A stretch of 64,000 bases of DNA, taken from Roseiarcus sp963717215. Its GTDB lineage: Bacteria > Pseudomonadota > Alphaproteobacteria > Rhizobiales > Beijerinckiaceae. Every line of letters starts with the position of its first letter. The first letter of the stretch is position 1. The DNA lies in the NCBI GenBank assembly GCA_963717215.1, contig CAVQVS010000003.1, forward strand, positions 1 to 64,000, in the 5' to 3' direction. Made by a program: the position numbers and the translations under genes. The notes under the pieces are model-generated. The model had not been told where the DNA came from. It searched no databases and was given only the letters and a program-made list of their open reading frames with translations. Shown piece by piece: positions 55,788-64,000 of the stretch.

Positions 55788-56969
55788 TTGACGCCGCCCC
55801 GAACGCCGCTGCCCCACATCCTCGACTCCGATGAACCGGGCGTGACGGATGTCCTGTTCTCGGCTCCGTTCGGCCTGTTCGGGCGGCAAAAGATCCGGGC
55901 CATGATCGGCCGGAGATTGATCAAGGCCGAGATTCCGGTTGAGTCCTCGCAGCTTCAGCCCGCCAGTCTCGACCTCCGTCTCAGCAAGGAGGCCTATCGC
56001 GTTCGGTCGAGCTTCCTGCCCGGGCGCGGGCACAGCGTTCGCGACCGGCTCAAGAGCCTGAATGCGGAGCCCGTCTCGCTGGCGGGCAAGGGCGCGGTGC
56101 TGGAGAAGGGAATTGTCTATGTCGCCCGAATAATGGAGCGGCTGGAGCTGAGACCCAACCTGTCCGGGGCGGCAAACCCAAAGAGTTCGACTGGTCGCAT
56201 CGACATTTTCACCCGACTGATCGTCGATGGGGGAGAGAAGTTCGACGACGTGCCGCTCAACTATCAAGGCGAGCTTTGGCTGGAGATTTCGCCCCGCAGC
56301 TTCAGCGTCCGCGTCAAAGCCGGAGCGAAGCTGAGCCAGGTCCGGTTTCGCAGTCGCCATCCCCAGCAACGGGACAAGCACACCTTTACTCTCGAGGACA
56401 CTGAGATCCGCAAGCGGCACAACGCGAATCCGTTGGTCGACGGCGCGCTCGACCTGCGCGAGGGTGTGGTCTTGCGGGTCGATCTTGGAGGTCTAGGCGA
56501 GCCCATCGTCGGCTACCAGGCGATCAAGAACAGCGACGTCATCGACGTCAGCCGGCTGCGCGCTTACGCCATTGAAGATTTCTGGGAGCCCATCCGCGCC
56601 CGCGAAGACCGGCGCCTGATCCTTGATCCAGATCAGTTCTATATTCTGGCTTCGCGGGAGAGAGTGCAGATTCCATCTGATCTCGCGGCGGAAATGGCGC
56701 CGATCGATCCGGCGATTGGGGAGTTTCGGGTTCATTACGCCGGCTTCTTCGATCCAGGCTTCGGGCGAGGCGGAGACGGGCGCCCATCCGCTCGGGCGGT
56801 GCTGGAAGTGCGCAGCCGCGATGTGCCGTTCCTGCTGGAGGACGGCCAGCCGGTTGGGAGGCTGGTCTACGAAAAACTCGCCGGCGCCCCGGATGCGCTC
56901 TACGGCGCCGACGCGACCTCCAGTTATCAGCACCAGGGCCTCAAGCTGTCGAAGCACTTCCGGGGCTAG
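55788..56969 (+). CDS. dcd: 2'-deoxycytidine 5'-triphosphate deaminase (duplicated type)
   Basis: A 393-residue protein of the dCTP-deaminase/dUTPase superfamily with two such domains in tandem, the form typical of alphaproteobacteria. The first half has ESSQLQPASLDLRLSKEAYR and NPKSSTGRIDIFTR, the second ERVQIPSDLAAEMAPIDPA and FRVHYAGFFDPGFG. It supplies dUTP for dTMP synthesis. The start is a TTG at 55788, with GAGG about 8 bases upstream; no better ATG is near. Divergent from metZ. Intact. Confidence 0.9.
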   Translation: MTPPRTPLPHILDSDEPGVTDVLFSAPFGLFGRQKIRAMIGRRLIKAEIPVESSQLQPASLDLRLSKEAYRVRSSFLPGRGHSVRDRLKSLNAEPVSLAGKGAVLEKGIVYVARIMERLELRPNLSGAANPKSSTGRIDIFTRLIVDGGEKFDDVPLNYQGELWLEISPRSFSVRVKAGAKLSQVRFRSRHPQQRDKHTFTLEDTEIRKRHNANPLVDGALDLREGVVLRVDLGGLGEPIVGYQAIKNSDVIDVSRLRAYAIEDFWEPIRAREDRRLILDPDQFYILASRERVQIPSDLAAEMAPIDPAIGEFRVHYAGFFDPGFGRGGDGRPSARAVLEVRSRDVPFLLEDGQPVGRLVYEKLAGAPDALYGADATSSYQHQGLKLSKHFRG

Positions 56970-57034
56970 CGGTCCCGAAAGGCGCACACGCCAAGGCCAT
57001 TGTGACGGTATTATCTCAGCACGGCACATTTCCC

Positions 57035-57062
57035 TTGGCGAAAGGGCGCCTTTTCCTATATG
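57035..57062 (+). promoter_or_regulatory. Candidate sigma-70 promoter for secE-nusG
   Basis: TTGGCG (57035-57040) and TATATG (57057-57062) are spaced by 16 bases, about 105 bases before the secE ATG. No gene lies between the promoter and secE. This is pattern-based only. Confidence 0.5.
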
Positions 57063-57165
57063 AGGCTCGGGTGGCGCGGTGCCGGGAGGCTCCGCGCCGT
57101 GAGTTTTTGTGGCTGGGCGTCTTCGCCCGCCGCGACGAATTGAATTTCAAACCCGCGTCGAGGCA

Positions 57166-57363
57166 ATGGCCAATCCATTCGAGTTCATTCAGCAGGTGCG
57201 CGCCGAGGGCGCCAAGGTCATCTGGCCGACGCGGCGCGAGACCTTGATCACTACCGGGCTCGTGCTGCTGCTGGTGGTGTTCACGAGCCTTTTCTTCCTC
57301 GTTGTCGACGAGGTTCTGCGAACAATCGTTTCTCTCGCCCTTGGCTTCGGGCGCGGCGGCTAA
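57166..57363 (+). CDS. secE: Preprotein translocase subunit SecE
   Basis: A 65-residue single-helix subunit that stabilises the SecYEG channel. It reads MANPFEFIQQVRAEGAKVIW then PTRRETLITTGLVLLLVVFT, the conserved amphipathic helix followed by one membrane helix. The ATG at 57166 is the family start. nusG follows 28 bases later, the standard arrangement. No tRNA-Trp is found just upstream, although many bacteria have one there. Confidence 0.95.
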   Translation: MANPFEFIQQVRAEGAKVIWPTRRETLITTGLVLLLVVFTSLFFLVVDEVLRTIVSLALGFGRGG

Positions 57364-57391
57364 CCTCGCCTATGATCCGGATCGCCCCAAT

Positions 57392-57922
57392 ATGACTATG
57401 CGCTGGTACATCGTTCACGCTTATTCCAACTTCGAAAAGAAGGTGCTGGAGTCCATTAAGGAACAGGCTCGTCAAAGGGGCCTGGAGGATAAATTCGAGG
57501 ATATCCTAGTCCCGACCGAGCAAGTCGTCGAGATGCGTCGCGGAAGGAAGATCAATTCGGAGAGGAAATTTTTCCCCGGCTATGTCTTGGTCAAATGCGA
57601 CCTCACCGACGAGGTCTACCACTTGATCAAGAACACGCCCAAGGTGACGGGATTCCTCGGCGCGGACAAGAAGCCGATGCCGATCTCCGACCTTGAGGCC
57701 GACCGGATCAAGGGGCAAGTGGCCGATGGCGTCGAGCGGCCGAAAGCGGCGATCCGGTTCGAGATTGGCGAAAACGTGCGGGTCGCGGACGGACCTTTCG
57801 CCTCGTTCAATGGGGTGGTCGAGGAAGTCGACGAATCCCGATCGCGGGTCAAAGTCGCCGTGTCCATCTTCGGCCGCGCCACGCCGGTCGACCTGGAATT
57901 CGGGCAGGTCGAAAAGCAATAA
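57392..57922 (+). CDS. nusG: Transcription termination/antitermination protein NusG
   Basis: A 176-residue factor that binds RNA polymerase and links it to Rho or the ribosome. The N-terminal NGN domain reads MRWYIVHAYSNFEKKVLESI and SERKFFPGYVLVKCDL. The KOW domain reads FEIGENVRVADGPFASFNGV and the end is GRATPVDLEFGQVEKQ. The ATG at 57392 gives the normal N terminus. rplK does not follow within the window, which is unusual. Confidence 0.97.
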   Translation: MTMRWYIVHAYSNFEKKVLESIKEQARQRGLEDKFEDILVPTEQVVEMRRGRKINSERKFFPGYVLVKCDLTDEVYHLIKNTPKVTGFLGADKKPMPISDLEADRIKGQVADGVERPKAAIRFEIGENVRVADGPFASFNGVVEEVDESRSRVKVAVSIFGRATPVDLEFGQVEKQ

Positions 57923-58170
57923 AAACATCTGGGCCCCGAATGGGCGCGCAAGCCTGACATAGGCTACCGCTGATACCGGGCTGCCCTGAAGGGTTGCGCT
58001 CGATCCGCGCAAGGCTCCCAGGCACGCCGACGCCTGGATCTCGGCCGATTCGGGGATTGCCATCGCGGCGCACGAACGATATAGAATGCTGCTACATAAT
58101 AGCGGCGCCAAGAAAAGACCATTTGGTTTTCTCGTGAGCGCCGCTTCCTTCGTTTTAGGGCCAAGATTTC

Positions 58171-58908
58171 ATGCAGTATACAAACGTACCGAAGCCAATA
58201 CGGGCCACTGCGCGGGCGCTCAAATATGCTCGCAAATCCGCTCTGAGGTTGTTCGGTGCTCAATATCCGAGACATTGTACGATTTGTGGTCACACCGGCC
58301 GTTTCTTTTCTTACGGATACCCCCTGGCCGCTGATACGATCTGTCCCGGCTGTCTTTCTCTTGAACGTCATCGGGCGCTCGCCATCTGCGCAGGTCAAGA
58401 GCCGCTGTTCGAGGGCAAGGAGCTTCTTCATTTCGCGCCCGAGCCGAGCCTGACCGCGTTCATCCGCAGTAAAGGGGTCAAGAGTTATAAGACCTGCGAC
58501 CTGTTCAAGACGGAGGTCGACCTTCGCATCGACATCTGCGACATCGCTCTTCCGGATCAGTCATTCGATCTCGTCTTATGCCTTCACGTTTTGGAGCACG
58601 TCCCGGACGATCGCAGAGCGATGTCGGAGCTAAGGCGCATTTTGCGCCCGTCCGGCATGGCGATCATCATGGTTCCGTTGGAAGAGGGGCTCGACGAGAC
58701 CTACGAAAACCCGTCGGTCGTGTCCGCTGCCGACAGATTGATCCATTTCGGGCAGGAGGATCACGCTCGCTATTATGGTCGCGACCTTCGCGATCGCCTG
58801 CGCGAGGCTGGATTCTCGATCCGCGAGTGGGTGTCGAAAGAGCCTTACGTCCTCAAGCATGGGTTGAAGCGCGGGGAACGGGTTTTCCTTTGCACCAGAG
58901 TCGAGTGA
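58171..58908 (+). CDS. Zinc-ribbon SAM-dependent methyltransferase
   Basis: A 245-residue class I methyltransferase. An N-terminal zinc-ribbon-like pair of motifs, HCTICGHTGRF and TICPGCLSLERHRAL, precedes the SAM fold. That fold has LLHFAPEPSLTAFI (motif I region), DLRIDICDIALPDQSFDLVL and LCLHVLEHVPDDRRAMSELR (motif IV). Related proteins occur in surface-polysaccharide and aglycone-modification clusters. It is the first gene of a probable operon with an acyl-carrier-like protein and glycosyltransferases. The methyl acceptor is unknown. Cytosolic. Confidence 0.82.
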   Translation: MQYTNVPKPIRATARALKYARKSALRLFGAQYPRHCTICGHTGRFFSYGYPLAADTICPGCLSLERHRALAICAGQEPLFEGKELLHFAPEPSLTAFIRSKGVKSYKTCDLFKTEVDLRIDICDIALPDQSFDLVLCLHVLEHVPDDRRAMSELRRILRPSGMAIIMVPLEEGLDETYENPSVVSAADRLIHFGQEDHARYYGRDLRDRLREAGFSIREWVSKEPYVLKHGLKRGERVFLCTRVE

Positions 58909-58986
58909 GTGTCATTGACCGGAGTTGGTCCGGGAGCGGATGTCCTTCGTTCCGGGCTTAAGCTTACGATTGTGGAGGCGAGGTCA

Positions 58987-59220
58987 ATGACGGTAAGGGA
59001 GCGGGTATTTAGCGCGTTTAAAGAAAGCTTTGACCTTGAAGATGATGCTGATACGTCAAGCCTCGTCTATCAGGACTACCCAGCCTGGACGTCGATTGGC
59101 CATATGATCCTGGTCGCCGCACTTGAATCGGAATTCGATACGATGCTGGAGACGGACGACATTTTAGAAATGAGCAATTTCGAGAAAGCCGTATCAATCA
59201 TGAGCAAATACGCCAAATGA
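58987..59220 (+). CDS. Acyl carrier protein-like protein
   Basis: A 77-residue four-helix acyl-carrier-like protein. The phosphopantetheine site reads WTSIGHMILVAALESEF; the usual Asp-Ser-Leu is Thr-Ser-Ile, but the Ser is kept and the following helix (VAALESEF) is typical. The ATG at 58987 follows GGAGGCGAGG. It lies 16 bases before a glycosyltransferase gene. Such stand-alone carriers hold an acyl or amino-acyl unit for transfer; which one is unknown. Confidence 0.8.
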   Translation: MTVRERVFSAFKESFDLEDDADTSSLVYQDYPAWTSIGHMILVAALESEFDTMLETDDILEMSNFEKAVSIMSKYAK

Positions 59221-59236
59221 GGCTCAAAGGCAGGCT

Positions 59237-60169
59237 ATGACGGTCGGTGAGACCGAACAAGCCGCGCCTCTTGAGGCGACGGGCGTGCCGCCCGGCGTCG
59301 GTCTCGTCTCGGTGATCGTGCCGCACCTGGACGACTATGACAATTTGGATGCCTGTCTGAGGTTGCTGCAGGCGCAGAGCTTTCCGGGCGATCGGACGGA
59401 AATCATCGTCGTCGACAACGGCAGCTGGCGCGGCTTTGACGCGGTGCGCGGCATTGTCGGTTCGCGCGGCCGAGTGATTGAAGCCGCGGAGCGGGGCGCC
59501 GGGCCCGCTCGCAATGCTGGAGTGCGCGCTTCGCGGGGCGACGCGCTCGCTTTCATCGACAGCGACTGTCGTCCGGATGAGCGCTGGCTTGAGGAGGGCG
59601 TCGCCGAACTGCGTCATGCGGATATCGCCGGTGGCCATGTCGACGTCTTGGTTGAGGATCCTGAGCGGATGACGGCAGCCGAGGCCTTTGAGAGCGTGTT
59701 CGCCTTCCGCAACGAGCGCTACGTCAAAGAGCTCAAGTTTACAGTCACCGCATCAATGTTCGTGTGGCGCTCGGTGTTCGACGCGGTCGGCGACTTCATA
59801 AAGAGCGTCCCGGAGGACAAGGATTGGTGTGAAAGGGCGTGGCGGCAGGGTTATCGGATTCGATTTGCGCCAAAGTCGATCGTCGGCCACCCCGCTCGCC
59901 GTACAATGGAGGAATTGAAGCGCAAATGGCGGCGGTTGACGCTTGAATCATCCGAAGGCGCTCGGCGCGAAGGCAGGGCGCCGATGCTCGTCTTTTTACG
60001 CCACTCGGCGGCTCTCCTTGCGGTCGCGCCGCATGCCTTTCTTCCGCTTGGCTCGAAACGCTTGAACGGGACTCGAAACCGCCTCATGGCGATCGTCGGG
60101 CTCGCCCAGATTCGCGCGTACCGCTTTTCGGTGGCCTATCGAGCGCTCACGCGGTGGGATGAAAAGTGA
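59237..60169 (+). CDS. Family 2 glycosyltransferase
   Basis: A 310-residue inverting glycosyltransferase of the GT-A fold. VSVIVPHLDDYDNLDACLRL begins the nucleotide-sugar domain, IIVVDNGS the next strand, and the metal-binding DSD is in LAFIDSDCRPDERWLEEGV. The acceptor region has SVPEDKDWCERAWRQGYRI, with the ED pair typical of the catalytic base. The C terminus has one hydrophobic stretch (AALLAVAPHAFLPLG) that may sit on the membrane. Second of the cluster genes after the carrier protein. Sugar donor and acceptor unknown. Confidence 0.87.
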   Translation: MTVGETEQAAPLEATGVPPGVGLVSVIVPHLDDYDNLDACLRLLQAQSFPGDRTEIIVVDNGSWRGFDAVRGIVGSRGRVIEAAERGAGPARNAGVRASRGDALAFIDSDCRPDERWLEEGVAELRHADIAGGHVDVLVEDPERMTAAEAFESVFAFRNERYVKELKFTVTASMFVWRSVFDAVGDFIKSVPEDKDWCERAWRQGYRIRFAPKSIVGHPARRTMEELKRKWRRLTLESSEGARREGRAPMLVFLRHSAALLAVAPHAFLPLGSKRLNGTRNRLMAIVGLAQIRAYRFSVAYRALTRWDEK

Positions 60170-60493
60170 ATTGTGTCGGGTTTGCCTTCCAGGTGGATCG
60201 AGAGCGCCGCAGCCGCCTGATTGACACTGCTTCATGGGTCCGATACCTCTCGACCTTCCCGTGGCGTCTTCAATTCCAGCCGAGGCTTGGAAGACAGGCG
60301 CATACGCTCGGCCCTCGGGGCCGCAAAGGTCGCTCAAAGTCGTTGCGGCCGCTTCAAACAAAAACAACAGGGCGGGCTTTGCGAGGAGTGGCATTTTAGC
60401 CGCGTGTCGTAGCGCTGACGCAAGAGCCCGTGAGCATTTTGCGAATAGCATTTCGTCAGCCACGCGAGATTGACCAATAGGTAGGGGTGTCGA
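60170..60493. other. Gap between the two glycosyltransferase genes
   Basis: These 324 bases contain no recognised gene; open frames lack motifs. A promoter for the downstream genes is possible but no clear boxes are seen. Confidence 0.4.
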
Positions 60494-61566
60494 GTGTCGG
60501 AAGTCACGAACGCCGTCAGCGCCACCCCCCGTGTCGTCGTTGCGATCGTCGCGACAGACGAAGCCAAGAACCTTGTGGGCTGTCTCGGGTCGCTCAGGGA
60601 CTCTGATTTACCGAGAGTTCAGCGTCGTCATCTGTGAGAACGGGGGTCATGAGGCCTTCGAGCGCGACATCCGGGAACTTTCCAATGTCCTCGGGAAGGT
60701 TGCGGCTGACGCCGAGGCGAACGATCTGGCGGGCGCTGCGGAAGGCCAGTGTTTCCATCTTGGCGCGGACGATCGCTTGGTGAGGGTCATCAGATCGCGC
60801 GAGAACCGCGGATATAGCGGGGGCGTCAATTTTTGCATAGCCGCCGCCGGTATCGAGTGGGATTTCATCTGGGTCCTTAATCCTGATACGTTTCCGGAGC
60901 CGGACGCGCTCGGCGCTCTGGTGCGTCGGCAGGCGGAAGGCGGTTACGGAATCGTCGGCAGTAAAATTGTCTTCGTGGTCAATGGGCGGGTTCAACTGTG
61001 GGGCGGGCTCAAATTTTGGCCTTTACTTGGGCGGGCCCAGTCGCTGGGGCATGGACAGCCAGCCGAAATGACTCCCAACTTGAAGGAAGTCGAGGCGGAT
61101 ATGGATATTGTCGCGGGCACGGCGATGTTCGTGTCGAAGGACTACATTAAGACGATCGGCGTGATGGATGAGGACTTTTTCGTCTATCATGAGGACAGCG
61201 AATGGTCGCTGCGCCGCGGGAGGTTCCGGCTGGGCTATGCGCACGAATTCGGTCGTCCACCACGTGGCCGGCTCGACCTCAGGTTCTGGGGGATCGCGCC
61301 CAAAACGGTCGCGGTTTAGTATTTATCTTACCGAGCGGAATCGGGTGATCATCGCCAGAAAGCGATACCCCGCGGCGTGGCCTCTGCTCGCGGGCGTTGC
61401 GCTATTGGAGACTTTGGAACTTCTGGTTCGCTTTCACTCATGGCGCTCGTTCATCATCGGCCTCAGTGGATGGTGGGCCGGCGTGAGCGGCGAAACGGGA
61501 ATGCCCGGGTTCATGCGAGCCGTTCAAGGACCGGCTACAAAAGTTTTTTTGCAACGCGCTGATTAG
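60494..61566 (+). pseudogene. Family 2 glycosyltransferase (rhamnosyltransferase-like), frameshifted
   Basis: The first segment begins with a GTG at 60494 (VSEVTNAVSATPRVVVAIVA). Near 60605 the frame changes to YREFSVVICENGGHEAFERD. The core has RSRENRGYSGGVNFCIAAAG, FIWVLNPDTFPEPDALGALV (DxD-like site) and VMDEDFFVYHEDSEWSLRRG, the rhamnosyltransferase-type motif. Near 61240 it changes again to NSVVHHVAGSTSGSGGSRPK and ends FHSWRSFIIGLSGWWAG. About 355 residues. It probably adds a sugar to a surface glycan; donor unknown. Confidence 0.8.
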
Positions 61567-61730
61567 TAAGCAAGGCTTTGTCGCGCACTCTAGAAGCGTC
61601 GGAGCGCTGGCAGGGTGGATTCTTTTCGAGCGCCAGCACGAAAACGAAGGATTTTTCTGGCAAAGCCACGAATTCGGATTGAGCGTAAATCTTTGTGCGA
61701 AACAGTGCTGAAACGGGAAAAGGGTCAACG

Positions 61731-62734
61731 ATGAAGGTGTTCGTTACGGGGGTCGCGGGCTTTCTCGGCAGCCATTTGGCTGACGCGATGATTGCCGATG
61801 GGCATCAAGTCGTTGGGGTCGATAACCTCATCGGCGGGGAACTCGACAATGTCCCCTCGAAAGTTGATTTTCACCAGTTCGACTGCAACGACTTCAATCA
61901 CATCCAAAAGGTGTCGGAAGGCTGCGAAATCTATTATCATTGCGCCGCCACGGCCTACGAGGGCCTGTCGGTTTTCTCGCCCCATTTCGTAACCCAGAAC
62001 ATAGTCGGAGCTTCCGTGGCGATTTTCTCCGCCGCGGTCGCCAATCGCGCAAAGCGAGTCGTCTTCTGCTCGTCGATGGCGCGCTACGGCGCCCTTAAGC
62101 CGCCCTTCAGGGAGGATCAGACGCCGAAGCCGCAGGATCCCTACGGAATAGGGAAGCTCGCCGCTGAGGACATTCTGCGCAATCTATGCGCCGTGCATGG
62201 CGTCGAATATGTGATCGCGGTGCCCCACAACATTATCGGTCCCCGCCAGAAATGGGACGATCCTTTCCGCAACGTGGCGTCGATCATGATCAATCATGAT
62301 GCTGCAGCGGACGTCAGCCCATCATCTACGGGAACGGCAAGCAAAAGCGCTGCTTTTCGTTCATCGACGACTGTCTCTACTGCTTGAAGGAAATGGCGTT
62401 CCGCGACAACGTCGTCGGCGAAATCATCAACATCGGTCCGGATGAGGAGACGATCACGATTCTCGAGCTCGCCGAGCGGATCGCCAATCAGTTGCAGTTC
62501 AATCTCGACCCTGTCTTCATGACTGGGCGACCGCAGGAAGTTGAGCACGCGTCGTGCTCTTCCGATAAGGCGAGAAAGCTGCTGCAATACAAGACGTCGG
62601 TCGATCTCGACACGGGTTTGGCGAGCATGGTTGAGGCGATCAAGCGGCGCGGCACTCGCGACTTCAAGTATCACATCGATCTTGAGATCATAAACGAGAA
62701 AACGCCGAAAACCTGGAAGAACCGGTTGTTCTAA
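61731..62734 (+). pseudogene. NAD-dependent epimerase/dehydratase, frameshifted
   Basis: An extended short-chain dehydrogenase that interconverts or modifies nucleotide sugars. The cofactor motif is VFVTGVAGFLGSHLADAM, the active-site Ser is in VVFCSSMARYG and Tyr-Lys in DPYGIGKLAAED. Near 62300 the frame changes twice, bridging through IYGNGKQKRCFSFIDDCLYC, and then continues GEIINIGPDEETITILELAE to the end. About 333 residues. Closest in pattern to UDP-glucose 4-epimerase-type enzymes; it probably supplies a sugar nucleotide to the glycosyltransferases upstream. Confidence 0.83.
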
Positions 62735-62766
62735 AGATGGACGGGCGCCCTCCGCCTTGGTGCGCT

Positions 62767-63660
62767 TCAATAGCGCCAGCGCTGGGCGCTGCTGATCAAA
62801 AAATCGCGAAAGGCATGAACCCGCGCTACGTTCTTGAGCTCTTCGGTGTAGACAAGGAAGCAGTCCATCTCGGGCATGTCCGCCTGCGGCAGGAGCCGGA
62901 CGAGTCCTGATTCCGGCTGTACGCAATAGTCGGGTAGGACGGCGATGCCGACGCCGTGCTCGACCGCGTGCGTCATCGCCGCCAGATTGTTGACTGTGAT
63001 CTGTGGCGTGCGATGAGACTTGTGGTCGCGGCCTACGCTCAGAAGCGAATTAAGATCGTACAAGAGATGCGTCGCCGTCGGCGCGCCGAAGGCGACCAGA
63101 TGGTGTTGATCGAGGTCTTCGACCGTGCGCGGCTGCGGGCGCCGTCGCAGATAATCGGCTGATGCGTAGGCGTGAAAATGCACGGTGAACAGGCGTCGCC
63201 GGATTAAGTCTGGCTGGATAGGTTCGCGCAGCCTGAGCGCGACGTCCGCTTCGCGCATTCCGAGGTCGAGGTCCTCGTCGGATAACAACAAGTGCAGCTT
63301 GATCTCCGGATAGAGATCGACGAACTCGCCAAGCCGCGGGGCTAGCCAGTTGGCGCCGAGACCCAATGTCGTCGTGACCCTCAACTCGCCGTGAGGCTTC
63401 TCCCGGCTGTCGATGAGTCGGCTGCGCACGGCGTCGAGTTTGAGAACGACGTCACGGACGGCGCCGAGCAGCATTTCGCCCTGTTCTGTCAGAATGAGGC
63501 CACGGGCATGACGGTGAAACAGCGGCGCGCCAAGGTCGGCCTCCAGCGCTCCGACTTGCCGACTTATCGCCGACTGGCTGAGACCCAGCGTCTCGCCTGC
63601 ATGGGTGAATGACCCAGCGTCAGCGGCCGCCTGGAAGACGCGCAGCTTATCCCAGTCCAT
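62767..63660 (-). CDS. lsrB: LsrB/VtlR-type LysR transcriptional regulator
   Basis: A 297-residue LysR regulator. The helix-turn-helix reads SFTHAGETLGLSQSAISRQV (about residues 17-36); the rest is the periplasmic-binding-like effector domain (RVTTTLGLGANWLAPRLGEF). The start MDWDKLRVFQAAADAGSFTH and the position next to trxB match the LsrB/VtlR group of Rhizobiales, which controls redox, surface-polysaccharide and small-RNA genes. The family is well known there; the targets here are inferred. Intact. Confidence 0.88.
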   Translation of the reverse strand: MDWDKLRVFQAAADAGSFTHAGETLGLSQSAISRQVGALEADLGAPLFHRHARGLILTEQGEMLLGAVRDVVLKLDAVRSRLIDSREKPHGELRVTTTLGLGANWLAPRLGEFVDLYPEIKLHLLLSDEDLDLGMREADVALRLREPIQPDLIRRRLFTVHFHAYASADYLRRRPQPRTVEDLDQHHLVAFGAPTATHLLYDLNSLLSVGRDHKSHRTPQITVNNLAAMTHAVEHGVGIAVLPDYCVQPESGLVRLLPQADMPEMDCFLVYTEELKNVARVHAFRDFLISSAQRWRY

Positions 63661-63733
63661 GAACGTTTCCTCGGCCCCACGAGGCCATCGAGATTTCGCT
63701 TACTTATTTGCCTGACGCCGTACCCGGTATATT

Positions 63734-64000
63734 TTATTCGGCCGCCGCCCTTTTCGGTTCTTCAGCGGCGAGCCAGCGCTCGGCCTCTAGCGCCGCCATG
63801 CAGCCGAGACCGGCGGCCGTGACCGCCTGACGGAACACGTCGTCCGCAACGTCGCCTGCGGCAAACACGCCTTCGACGCTGGTCGCGGTCGACCCGGGCG
63901 CTGTCTGAATGTAGCCGTTTGATTTCAGCGCCACTTGGCCGCGCACCAGCTCGGAGGCTGGTTCATGGCCGATCGCGACGAAGAGGCCGTCGACCGTAAG
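63734..64000 (-). CDS. trxB: Thioredoxin-disulfide reductase, C-terminal part
   Basis: The last 88 residues of a flavoprotein that reduces thioredoxin with NADPH; the rest lies beyond the window. It reads DGLFVAIGHEPASELVRGQV, then the FAD-binding TSVEGVFAAGDVADDVFRQA and VTAAGLGCMAALEAERWLA, which are diagnostic. It is on the same strand as the LsrB-type gene and 73 bases upstream of it, an arrangement typical of Rhizobiales. Confidence 0.94.
   Translation of the reverse strand, partial: LTVDGLFVAIGHEPASELVRGQVALKSNGYIQTAPGSTATSVEGVFAAGDVADDVFRQAVTAAGLGCMAALEAERWLAAEEPKRAAAE

Noticed and set aside
56970..57165. tRNA-Trp gene expected before secE
   Set aside because: No cloverleaf or TTCGAAT-type T arm is seen in this interval.
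1..64000. Insertion sequences, prophage or integrative element
   Set aside because: No transposase, integrase, capsid or terminase motif was found, and composition is even apart from short AT-rich gaps.

Overview
The window looks like GC-rich chromosomal DNA from an alphaproteobacterium of the order Hyphomicrobiales (Rhizobiales). The main evidence is an LsrB/VtlR-type LysR regulator beside trxB (62.8-64.0 kb), a Ros/MucR zinc-finger-type regulator (45.0 kb), a SAM-II riboswitch ahead of metZ with a divergent dCTP deaminase (54.3-57.0 kb), and GC-rich REP-like palindromes of a kind common in this order (2.1, 17.3, 19.3 and 20.2 kb). The family cannot be fixed from sequence alone. There is no rRNA, phage, transposase or CRISPR array. 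Two tRNAs (Ser-GGA, Leu-GAG) are present.

Layout. 0-5 kb: tRNA-Ser, a broken 3-hydroxyisobutyrate-dehydrogenase-like gene, def, an inverted-repeat element, rmuC, an L,D-transpeptidase lipoprotein and tRNA-Leu. 5-20 kb: accessory metabolism, with an orphan LuxR-type response regulator, an epoxide-hydrolase-like enzyme, a DUF5996 gene, two SDR oxidoreductases, an M29 aminopeptidase, a PQQ-type sugar dehydrogenase followed by a di-haem cytochrome c, a haloperoxidase-type hydrolase, DUF72, YbaK, a solitary AbrB-type antitoxin and an acyl-CoA ligase. 20-33 kb: egtBD (ergothioneine), a type II haloacid dehalogenase coupled to a PDZ-like/multi-TM/GAF-like membrane protein, GNAT, ChaA antiporter, PanE-like reductase, a phosphoglycolate-phosphatase-like HAD, oligopeptidase B and a creatininase-family protein. 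34-35 kb: infA-maf-yacG joined by ATGA overlaps. 36-41 kb: an RND pump (adaptor then permease). 41-48 kb: phospholipid synthesis (psd-pssA, pgsA), an Atm1-type ABC exporter, mucR, upp and moaDE. 48-57 kb: YidB, an SMP-30 lactonase, a DCC-lipase-maturation-factor fusion, a PII protein, hemW, metZ with its riboswitch, and dcd. 57-64 kb: secE-nusG, followed not by ribosomal protein genes but by a compact cluster (zinc-ribbon methyltransferase, acyl-carrier-like protein, two GT2 glycosyltransferases, NAD-dependent epimerase), then lsrB and trxB.

About 21 genes are split by one or more frameshifts, although both parts remain well conserved. At seven junctions read base by base, removing a single extra base from a run of 2-4 identical bases restores the frame. 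This points to insertion errors in the assembly rather than real gene loss. I annotate each such gene over its reconstructed span as a frameshifted gene.

The best candidate for an undescribed system is the acyl-carrier/methyltransferase/glycosyltransferase/epimerase cluster at 58.2-62.7 kb. It looks like a surface-glycan modification locus in which a carrier-bound acyl or amino group could be added to a sugar; that role is inference.
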